Below, one piece after another: positions 1-5,555 of a DNA stretch of 6,375 nucleotides. Source of the DNA: Bacillota bacterium (GTDB taxonomy: Bacteria; Bacillota; Clostridia; Oscillospirales; Acutalibacteraceae); NCBI GenBank assembly GCA_023415895.1, contig JAEZJA010000269.1, forward strand, positions 1-6,375, in the 5' to 3' direction. The notes below the pieces were generated by a model. It did no database searches, was not told the origin of the DNA, and saw only the letters and a list, made by a program, of their open reading frames with translations. Numbering within the stretch: the stretch's first letter is position 1; each line of letters starts with the position of its first letter. The position numbers were made by a program, and so were the translations under genes.

Positions 1-714
1 GTGGTCATCGGCTTGGTCAATGGCTGGGGCGTCGCTCTTCTTGGAATACCGTCCTTGATTTTCACACTGGGTACATACGGATTGGTACGGGGGCTCATCT
101 ACGTCTATACGAAGGGCGCCTGGATTGAAAACCTACCGGCTGCGTTTACGAATTTAGCCAATGTCAAGCTGTTCGGCGATCTCACCGTTTTCTATTTTGC
201 CGTCATCGTTTTGGTGGTGATCTCCCATCTTCTCCTTACAAAAACAAGGAGAGGAAAATACTTTATCGCCGTTGGGGACAATACCGCGGGTGCAACGCTT
301 GTCGGTATCCCGACAAAACAAACGAAACTGCTGTCTTATGTTCTTTGCGGCGTTTTTGCGGCTGTCGCCGGAATCATGTATTCGGCGCGCATTGGCTTCA
401 TCACCCCGACCGCTGGCAGCGGATACGAAATGACAGCCATTGCGGCCTGCGTTTTGGGAGGCATCAGTCTTACAGGCGGCTTGGGAAGCCTTATTGGCGC
501 ATCCATCGGCGCGATTATCATGTCCTCCATCAGCCCGATTCTGGTGTTTTTCAACCTATCGTCGACTTTGGACAATACCATTACAGGAACGCTGCTTATC
601 ACGATTGTTGTGGTTGATGCCTTGCTGCAGCGCCGTATGGCCGTCAAAAACCGACGCAAGCGCCTTGTTGCAAGAACCGCTTTGGAAGCTGCTGTGAAAG
701 GGGAGAGCCACTGA
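1..714 (+). CDS. lsrC: AI-2 import ABC transporter permease LsrC (5' partial)
   Basis: Inner-membrane permease subunit of the Lsr AI-2 importer, belonging to the ribose/branched-chain type (BPD_transp_2) permeases. The 237 visible residues are mostly hydrophobic helices. They follow remembered enterobacterial LsrC closely: a TLGTYGLVRG segment (about residues 22-31), GAWIENLP (39-46), the cytoplasmic KTRRGKYFIAVGDN stretch (81-94), and the conserved EMTAIAACVLGGISLTGG loop (143-160) that contacts the ATPase. The family is about 340 residues long and the visible part begins near residue 100 of E. coli LsrC. The GTG at position 1 is therefore an internal Val codon, and the true start lies upstream of the window. 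The C-terminal tail is basic and cytoplasmic (RRMAVKNRRKR, 211-221). The stop TGA shares its A with the lsrD ATG, which indicates translational coupling. An ATPase gene (lsrA) is expected just upstream. A generic ribose permease is the alternative, but the neighbours argue for Lsr. Confidence 0.87.
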   Translation: MVIGLVNGWGVALLGIPSLIFTLGTYGLVRGLIYVYTKGAWIENLPAAFTNLANVKLFGDLTVFYFAVIVLVVISHLLLTKTRRGKYFIAVGDNTAGATLVGIPTKQTKLLSYVLCGVFAAVAGIMYSARIGFITPTAGSGYEMTAIAACVLGGISLTGGLGSLIGASIGAIIMSSISPILVFFNLSSTLDNTITGTLLITIVVVDALLQRRMAVKNRRKRLVARTALEAAVKGESH

Positions 715-1742
715 TGAACAAGTCACCGCTGCTTCGGGTAAAACACGGCGTTTTTAGGTGGGAAACGTTTTTGCTGCTGGTTCTGGTTCTTGAGTTTGTT
801 GTGTTTTCTATCGCCAGCAACAAATTTACACTCACGCGCATGCTTCTTTCTATCAACGATATCATTTCCATTTGCATCATCTCTCTTTTTGTGACCTTTG
901 TTATGATCACGGGCGGTATTGATATTCAGGCAGGTTCAATTGTGGGATTAACCTCCATCGTGATCGGGGTGACCTGGCAGGATGCGGGCTTGAATATTTG
1001 GATGGCTGTGATTGCTTCGGTTGTTGTAGCGGCCCTATGTGGAGCAATTTCGGGATTTTTTGTCGCTTACTGCGGCGTGCAGCCCATGGTGGTTACGCTG
1101 GGAGGCAGCTTTTTATACAGCGGTGTAGCGTTGCTGATATCCAATTTATCTTCAACCGAGAGCTATAAAGGCATCAGCGGATTCCCCGACAGCTTTTTGC
1201 AGATATCCACCTTTAAGTTGTTTGGGGTCATTCCGAGCCAGTTAATCATCTTTATGGTATTGATTGTGCTTTGCTATCTGCTGCTTCATAAAAGCAAATA
1301 TGGCCGACGGGTGTTTCTGGTGGGAGTCAACCCGCAGGCGGCCGAGTATTCGGGTATCAACAGCCGGCTCACCATATTGAGCACCTATATTTTAAGCGGC
1401 GTCGGTGCTTCCATTGCAGGCATTGTGCTGACTTCCTACCTTGGAACGGCCAAGAGTGATATCGGTGTCACCTTCACCCTTCCTATTATCACGGCCGTTG
1501 TGCTGGGGGGCACATTGAGCACCGGCGGCAAGGGCAGCATTATCGGTACAGCGCTGGCAGCCGTTGTCATTGGCGTTTTACGTTTCGGACTGCCGCTTTG
1601 CTTTAAAGTCAGCACGCAATACCTAGATATTCCCGTGGGTATTCTGTTGCTCGCCGTGGTTATCGGGCGCGCTCTGGCGGGACACCCCGATATACTCATC
1701 TTTATTAAAAACCTTCGTCCCAAAGCAAAAATCCCCGATTAA
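714..1742 (+). CDS. lsrD: AI-2 import ABC transporter permease LsrD
   Basis: Second permease subunit of the AI-2 importer, pairing with LsrC in the membrane. It has 342 residues, against about 330 in E. coli LsrD, so it is complete. The start ATG at 714 overlaps the lsrC stop by one base and has AAAGGGGAG at 697-705 with 8-nt spacing. Visible features are a short basic N-terminus, a first helix at about 19-34, the family motif ITGGIDIQAGSIVGL (65-79), MVVTLGGSFLYSG (125-137), a YKGISGFPDSF stretch (151-161) matching the extracellular YEGIGGFP segment of LsrD, HKSKYGRRVFLVG (192-204), and the ATPase-contact loop ITAVVLGGTLSTGGKGSIIG (259-278). These LsrD-specific stretches separate it from general ribose permeases. 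It lies in one transcription unit with lsrC upstream and lsrB 60 nt downstream. Confidence 0.88.
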   Translation: MNKSPLLRVKHGVFRWETFLLLVLVLEFVVFSIASNKFTLTRMLLSINDIISICIISLFVTFVMITGGIDIQAGSIVGLTSIVIGVTWQDAGLNIWMAVIASVVVAALCGAISGFFVAYCGVQPMVVTLGGSFLYSGVALLISNLSSTESYKGISGFPDSFLQISTFKLFGVIPSQLIIFMVLIVLCYLLLHKSKYGRRVFLVGVNPQAAEYSGINSRLTILSTYILSGVGASIAGIVLTSYLGTAKSDIGVTFTLPIITAVVLGGTLSTGGKGSIIGTALAAVVIGVLRFGLPLCFKVSTQYLDIPVGILLLAVVIGRALAGHPDILIFIKNLRPKAKIPD

Positions 1743-1775
1743 TTTGTATTTGCGGCTCATCAGAGCTGTACAAAT
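1742..1775 (+). other. bulged stem-loop in the lsrD-lsrB gap
   Basis: Directly after the lsrD stop, ATTTGTA (1742-1748) is the exact reverse complement of TACAAAT (1769-1775). Inside it, CGGCTC (1753-1758) pairs with GAGCTG (1763-1768), with one G-U pair and an ATCA loop. The two stems are separated by a 4-nt bulge (TTTG, 1749-1752) on the left side only. The Shine-Dalgarno AGGAGG of lsrB (1787-1792) lies 11 nt further on and remains unpaired. A processing or stability element that gives the binding protein a higher mRNA level than the permeases is plausible, but this is inferred. An AT-rich stretch follows, with no real T-run, so it is unlikely to be a strong terminator. Confidence 0.45.
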
Positions 1776-1802
1776 AAAAATATTTTAGGAGGATCGGTCA
1801 AA

Positions 1803-2912
1803 ATGAAAAGGATTTTAGCTTTCGTTCTTGCAGCAGTCATGATGCTTTCATTAGTGGCATGTGGACCAACAGCTACGAGTACACCTACTGGTTCGAATTC
1901 ATCCGGCAGCGGTACCAAAAGCGTTTCAGGCAAAACCGTCGTATTTATACCCAAACTAACCGGTAATGCTTTCTTTGAGTCGGCTAACAAGGGCGCACAG
2001 GACAAGGCAAAAACCTGGGGATTTACTGTTGATTATCAGGGCAGCCCGAATGCTGCGGTGGCCGATCAGGTTCAAGTCATTAACAATGCGGTTGCCAAAG
2101 GCGTGGACGCTATCTGCGTTTCCTCTGTGGATGCTACTGGTCTCGACTCGGCGTTGAAAGCAGCAAAAGCCAAAGGCATTACGGTTGTGACATGGGACTC
2201 CGACGTATCCGATGATGCGCGCACACTTATGGTATCCCAGGGAACCCCCGATATCCTTGGAAAGATGCTGGTCGATATGGGCGTTGATTCGCTGAAAAAT
2301 CGCGGAAAAGACCCCAAAAAAGATGCGATTAAGTATGCATGGCACTATTCACAGGCAACGGTTGCCGACCAGAACTCCTGGCAGGTAGCCGGTGAGGCTT
2401 ATATCAAAGCCAATTACCCCAACTGGACAAATGTTCAACCGAGCAATTATTACTCGGAGCAAAACGCGGAAAAGGCGGTAACCATCGGTACATCCATTCT
2501 TGATGCGCATAAGGACATTGACTTGATCATTTGCAACGACTCCACCGCTCTTCCGGGTCAGTGCCAAGCAGCCCAGAACAAAGGTTTAAAGAGCAAGGAT
2601 ATTTCTATCACCGGGTTTGCGTCCCCGATGTCGATCAAGAAATACTGCGAAGCAGGCGTTATCGAGCGTTGGGGCCTGTGGGATTGCGGCGTTCAGGGCG
2701 CTATCGGCTGCTATTTGGCGGCTTACCTGGCGGCCGGCAATACCGTAAAAGTCGGCGATTCTCTTGACATACCCAGTATCGGTAAAGTAGAGATTAAGCC
2801 GAACGATAGTCTTGTTACGGGAGCGAAAACGGGCGAAACCAACAGCGGTGTTGTGTTATTGCCGGAACGTGTCGTCTTTACAAAAGACAACATGAACAAC
2901 TATAACTTCTGA
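1803..2912 (+). CDS. lsrB: AI-2-binding lipoprotein LsrB (non-canonical binding site)
   Basis: Extracellular substrate-binding protein of the Lsr importer: a periplasmic-binding-protein type 1 fold, anchored as a lipoprotein. The start ATG has AGGAGG at 1787-1792, 10 nt upstream. Residues 1-19 are a signal peptide ending in the lipobox LVAC, with Cys20 as lipidation site. A Thr/Ser/Gly-rich linker runs to about 43, and the two-lobed domain covers 44-369. LsrB hallmarks are VVFIPKLTGNAFF (46-58), VVTWDSD (128-134), TVADQNSW (186-193), GLWDCGVQG and a C-terminus LLPERVVFTKDN. Aligned to remembered E. coli LsrB, four ligand residues are kept: Lys51 (K35), Asp132 (D116), Asp189 (D166) and Gln190 (Q167). 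P220 and A222 are replaced by Asn245 and Ser247 in CNDST. AI-2 is the best ligand guess given lsrC, lsrD and lsrF alongside. A related sugar remains possible because of the two changes. Confidence 0.88.
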   Translation: MKRILAFVLAAVMMLSLVACGPTATSTPTGSNSSGSGTKSVSGKTVVFIPKLTGNAFFESANKGAQDKAKTWGFTVDYQGSPNAAVADQVQVINNAVAKGVDAICVSSVDATGLDSALKAAKAKGITVVTWDSDVSDDARTLMVSQGTPDILGKMLVDMGVDSLKNRGKDPKKDAIKYAWHYSQATVADQNSWQVAGEAYIKANYPNWTNVQPSNYYSEQNAEKAVTIGTSILDAHKDIDLIICNDSTALPGQCQAAQNKGLKSKDISITGFASPMSIKKYCEAGVIERWGLWDCGVQGAIGCYLAAYLAAGNTVKVGDSLDIPSIGKVEIKPNDSLVTGAKTGETNSGVVLLPERVVFTKDNMNNYNF

Positions 2913-2934
2913 TTCGTATATTTTCACACCAAAG

Positions 2935-2971
2935 CGAATATGGCTGAGGGGTTTCCCCTCAGCCATATTCG
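2935..2971 (+). promoter_or_regulatory. perfect 17-bp hairpin between lsrB and lsrF
   Basis: CGAATATGGCTGAGGGG (2935-2951) and its exact reverse complement (2955-2971) flank a TTT loop. The stem sits 22 nt after the lsrB stop and 15 nt before the lsrF Shine-Dalgarno (AAGGAGG, 2987-2993). The downstream bases are TAATGATATT, so there is no T-tract, and a strong rho-independent terminator on the + strand is not supported. A more likely role is 3'-end protection of the lsrB message, or partial attenuation that lets lsrB accumulate above lsrF. Comparable intergenic hairpins follow binding-protein genes in other ABC operons. The structure is seen directly; its role is inferred. Confidence 0.75.
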
Positions 2972-3000
2972 TAATGATATTCCAATAAGGAGGCAAGGAT

Positions 3001-3882
3001 ATGGCAGATAAAGACGGCTTAAAAGTCGCCAAGAATTATCACGTTGATGTTCCGTTTGCAAACCAAGGCAGCTTTTATGTGAAGGGTGCCAACAACCTCG
3101 ATTGGGGTATGAAGAAGCACTTAACCAATATCTTTAGTCCCAAGAGCGGGAATACCGTTATGTTTGCGTTTGATCACGGCTATTTTATGGGCTCTACCGC
3201 AGGGCTTGAGCGCCTGGATCTGGCGGTACCCCAATTGTTGCCCAATGTGGATGTGCTGATGGGGACGCGCGGTGCTCTGCGCACCTGTATTCCGCCCGAA
3301 TGCGGCAAAGCCATCGCCTTGCGGACGTCCTCAGGATCCTCGATGCTCAACGACGATCTTTCGCATGAGGTGATTGCGGTGGATGTGGAAGATGCGATTC
3401 GCATGAACGCAGATTGTATGGCCGTACAGACCTTTATCGGGGCGGACGGTCAGCTGTCGAGTATCGACAACTTGTCGAAAACCATCAATGCCGGTCTGCG
3501 CTACAGTATTCCAACCATGGGCGTTGTTGCGGTTGGAAAAGACATGGAGCGTACCTCCCGTTTCTTCAAATTGGCGACGCGCATTGTTGCGGAAATGGGC
3601 GTTCAGATTATCAAGACCTATTACTGTGAGGATTTTGAAGAAGTCGTAGCGGCATGCCCGGTTCCGATTGTTGTGGCCGGGGGAAAAAAGCTTCCCGAAG
3701 AGGAGGCCCTGACATTGGCGTATAGCTCCATTTCGGGCGGGGCACGTGGCTTGGATATGGGGCGTAATATCTTCCAAAGCACGCATCCGGTGGAAATGGC
3801 AGCGGCGATTGCAAAAATCGTGCATGAAGGCTATACCGATAAAGAGGCATGGGACTATTTCCAAGATGTCACACATTCCTAG
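3001..3882 (+). CDS. lsrF: 3-hydroxy-5-phosphonooxypentane-2,4-dione thiolase LsrF
   Basis: Cytoplasmic enzyme of AI-2 breakdown. It moves the acetyl group of the isomerised phospho-AI-2 product (3-hydroxy-2,4-pentanedione 5-phosphate) to CoA, giving dihydroxyacetone phosphate and acetyl-CoA. It is a DeoC/FbaB-type class I aldolase TIM barrel of 293 residues (E. coli LsrF is about 291) and strongly similar throughout. Visible stretches are LDWGMKKHL (33-41), TVMFAFDHGYFMG (52-64), DVLMGTRGALR (84-94), ATRIVAEMG (192-200), QIIKTYYCEDF (202-212), CPVPIVVAGGKKLPE (219-233) and the phosphate-binding GLDMGRNIFQS (250-260). Lys205 in IIKTYY matches the catalytic lysine (K203) of E. coli LsrF. The start ATG has AAGGAGG at 2987-2993, 7 nt upstream. 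It is the last gene of the operon here; a terminator follows, and lsrG is not next to it. A plain fructose-bisphosphate aldolase is much less likely given the neighbours and the full-length match. Confidence 0.95.
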   Translation: MADKDGLKVAKNYHVDVPFANQGSFYVKGANNLDWGMKKHLTNIFSPKSGNTVMFAFDHGYFMGSTAGLERLDLAVPQLLPNVDVLMGTRGALRTCIPPECGKAIALRTSSGSSMLNDDLSHEVIAVDVEDAIRMNADCMAVQTFIGADGQLSSIDNLSKTINAGLRYSIPTMGVVAVGKDMERTSRFFKLATRIVAEMGVQIIKTYYCEDFEEVVAACPVPIVVAGGKKLPEEEALTLAYSSISGGARGLDMGRNIFQSTHPVEMAAAIAKIVHEGYTDKEAWDYFQDVTHS

Positions 3883-3918
3883 CTTTGTGATCGCAGCGAT
3901 ACATATCATACAATGAAA

Positions 3919-3953
3919 CACCCCATGGAACGCATTCCATGGGGTGAGTTTTT
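3919..3953 (+). terminator. rho-independent terminator of the lsr operon
   Basis: CACCCCATGGAA (3919-3930) pairs perfectly with TTCCATGGGGTG (3935-3946) around a CGCA loop. After AG comes a TTTTT run (3949-3953). It lies 36 nt past the lsrF stop. The - strand membrane-protein gene ends at 3970, so the hairpin sits between convergent genes. On the - strand it is followed only by TTTC, so it would be a weaker terminator in that direction. Confidence 0.85.
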
Positions 3954-3969
3954 GTGTGTTAACGAAGCT

Positions 3970-4614
3970 TTACGCCTTATTCAGCGAATTCTCACCGGCG
4001 AGACCGGCGGTATGCAGCACCAGAACGCCGCCGAGCAGCGCGCTCTGCGAGATCACGTTGGTGCCCTGCGCCAGCCAGTGCATGGCCGACGTGTCATCAA
4101 ATTTGGCGCCGAGATAGCCCATGCCCAGCATGAACACGAAGGATACGACGAACAATACCGCCGCCCAAGTCTTTTTCATGCGCAGCGACAGGGCGAACAA
4201 CACCCACTGCATGCCGCCGCAGCCGATTGTCTGGCAGACAATGAACACCAGATTGCTGTCATATACGGCGGGAAGTGCCGCGGCGGACAGAAGGGCGGTA
4301 TCCTGTTTGCGGCGGTGAAGCCTTGTCAGCAGGCCGATCAGCGCGAGAAACACCAGCAGAAAGCCCGGCCCTTGCAGGGGGAAGAAGGCGGCGTTGAGTG
4401 CTTGAAAATCGCAAGCGCCCAAGGCGTACAGAATCTTCCATGCCGCTTTGTAGATGCCGCCGAGCAGGACAAGAATGGAGCCTGCCGAAAGCAGGGCAAA
4501 GGGGCCCTTGTCGATCTTGTTGTATAGATCGCGCTGGAGAATGACTGCGGCTGCAAAGAAGAGCGCAACGGGGATGAAGTCGACAATCGCCATGGGGACG
4601 GTAATGTCGTTCAT
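3970..4614 (-). CDS. multi-spanning membrane protein of unknown function
   Basis: I do not recognise the family. The product is 214 residues, with about six hydrophobic segments at roughly 7-27, 38-66, 82-98, 121-144, 149-169 and 184-206. Short basic loops include RLHRRKQD (98-105) and RMKK (145-148), which probably face the cytoplasm. There is no signal peptide other than the first helix. The start ATG (4614-4612) is chosen because AGGAGG lies at 4630-4625 with 10-nt spacing, and because this ATG overlaps the stop of the upstream DUF1295-like gene as ATGA (4614-4611). The same frame stays open to an ATG at 4854, but that 80-residue extension is hydrophilic, lies inside the upstream gene, and is not a credible N-terminus. 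The overlap suggests coupled translation, so the two proteins may work together in the membrane. Cys127, Cys132 and Gly-rich IGCGG (130-134) stand out in helix four. No function is claimed. Confidence 0.82.
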   Translation of the reverse strand: MNDITVPMAIVDFIPVALFFAAAVILQRDLYNKIDKGPFALLSAGSILVLLGGIYKAAWKILYALGACDFQALNAAFFPLQGPGFLLVFLALIGLLTRLHRRKQDTALLSAAALPAVYDSNLVFIVCQTIGCGGMQWVLFALSLRMKKTWAAVLFVVSFVFMLGMGYLGAKFDDTSAMHWLAQGTNVISQSALLGGVLVLHTAGLAGENSLNKA

Positions 4615-4624
4615 TCCTTTGATT

Positions 4625-4630
4625 CCTCCT
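4625..4630 (-). promoter_or_regulatory. ribosome binding site fixing the start at 4614
   Basis: AGGAGG on the - strand, inside the last codons of the DUF1295-like gene and 10 nt before the ATG at 4614. It decides between this start and the longer open frame reaching 4854. Confidence 0.8.
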
Positions 4631-5133
4631 GTTTTGCCAGATGGTAGAGCGGGACGAAGGGCAGGAGAATGGGTGTTTTGGATACATACGCCTGGTATTC
4701 GGCGTTGCTGCCGTACCGTTTCATCTGGCGGCTTTCCAGTCTTTGTGCGCCGTTGAACATGATGTACACGATGCAGATGTAGGAAAGTGCAGCGATGATC
4801 CATTGGAAGATGCCGCGCAGAGCCGTGCAGCCCGAGACGAGAACGCCCGTCCAAAACAGAATCTCTCCGAGATAGTTAGGGCAGCGTACGAGCTTATACA
4901 GTCCCTGCGTGGCGACCATGTCGGGACGCCCCTTTTTCTGGGCGCTCTTTTGGCGATCGGCAATTGCCTCCAGCCCGATGCCCAGCAGCATGATGGCCGC
5001 GCCCACCCACGGAACGACGGTCTCATGCGCCAGACCATTGGTCATACGGTAATACACCGGAGTTACCTGTGCCACATAGAGCAGCGTGACACTGACCCAG
5101 ATGGCGATCTTCACGAACAGAGGCATCGGCTTT

Positions 5134-5139
5134 TCCTCT
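5134..5139 (-). promoter_or_regulatory. possible internal ribosome binding site before ATG 5126
   Basis: AGAGGA on the - strand, 7 nt before the in-frame ATG at 5126, inside a Lys/Glu-rich coding stretch (KEEEKP). It could allow the C-terminal half of the broken DUF1295-like gene to be translated separately. The purine richness may simply reflect Glu and Lys codons. Confidence 0.3.
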
Positions 5140-5510
5140 TCCTTCGTAGCCGACGACAGCGTTTTGCGATAGGAGGCACTCTTGATTTCCCGAATCAGCA
5201 GGAAGCCCGACAGACGCAGGCCGTAACGATAAACAGCAGCATCAGCACGATAAACTGAAGCGAAAGCGCATGCCGGAAGAGGATCAGCATCGCGACCGCT
5301 TCACCCGCAACGGCGAGGCCGTAGCCGATGGAGAGAAAATAAACGAATTTGTAAAAGCCCACAGCACTGAGGACCGCGCTGACGACGAGCAGTACCCACA
5401 TCATCGCCGGAAACGCAGCAGACCATGCTTGCGCGATTGTCATACTAAATTTCATTCCTTTCTGTCGCTTAGGAGTTGTGCGGTTTCGGCCACGATTTAC
5501 GGCAGAAAAG

Positions 5511-5546
5511 CACAAAACCCGGTTGAAAGAAGAAATTCTTTCAACC
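5511..5546 (-). terminator. terminator after the NmrA-like gene
   Basis: On the - strand, GGTTGAAAGAA (5546-5536) pairs perfectly with TTCTTTCAACC (5531-5521) around a 4-nt loop. It is followed by GGGTTTTGTGCTTTTC, two broken T-runs. It starts 9 nt past the stop of the NAD(P)-binding gene and lies about 70 nt before the start of the next gene on this strand. The T-tract is imperfect, so efficiency is uncertain. The 75 nt between it and 5443 hold no promoter I can call with confidence. Confidence 0.65.
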
Positions 5547-5555
5547 AGACCTACC

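Larger units (their letters stand above)
4611..5443 (-). pseudogene. DUF1295 / steroid 5-alpha-reductase-like membrane protein, frameshifted
   Basis: Two - strand frames make up one gene. The N-terminal frame (ATG 5443, or 5455) encodes MTIAQAWSAAFPAMMWVLL and about three membrane helices, then runs into TGA at 5197-5195. A second frame continues from about 5225 with YGLRLSGFLLIREIKSASYR and on to the stop at 4613-4611. Adding one base in the TT at 5226-5225 (GTTAC to GTTTAC) joins them into a 277-residue protein, a normal length for this family. The C-terminal part holds the family signature GLYKLVRCPNYLGEILFW, with Arg, Asn-Tyr and Glu as in the NADPH-binding region of 5-alpha-reductase and isoprenylcysteine methyltransferase relatives. 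The substrate is unknown. The start at 5443 is preferred because AAAGGA (5461-5456) is 12 nt upstream; it directly abuts the ATG at 5455. An ATG at 5126 could start the C-terminal 171 residues alone. Either a real mutation or a sequencing error would explain the break. Confidence 0.82.

Noticed and set aside
1..3. GTG at the window start as the lsrC start codon
   Set aside because: The sequence that follows matches LsrC from about residue 100 onward, so this is an internal valine codon of a gene cut by the window edge.
1750..1778. Possible promoter before lsrB (TTGCGG, 17 nt, AATAAA)
   Set aside because: Both hexamers match the consensus poorly and the stretch is better explained by the stem-loop; not enough to call a promoter.
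1803..2912. Reading the binding protein as a general ribose or xylose binding protein
   Set aside because: LsrB-specific stretches (FIPKL, TWDSD, ADQNSW, LLPERVVF) and the flanking lsrC, lsrD and lsrF genes favour AI-2, although the two changed pocket residues leave some doubt.
3913..4527. Plus-strand open frame of 204 codons
   Set aside because: It begins inside the lsr terminator hairpin, has no ribosome binding site, and runs antisense to the membrane-protein gene; its Gln/His/Arg-rich translation looks like a shadow frame.
4615..4854. N-terminal extension of the membrane protein to an ATG at 4854
   Set aside because: The extension is His/Arg-rich, lies inside the upstream gene in another frame, and the ATG at 4614 has AGGAGG at ideal spacing.
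4641..5258. Plus-strand open frame of 205 codons
   Set aside because: Antisense to the conserved DUF1295-like sequence; low-complexity polar translation with no recognisable domain.
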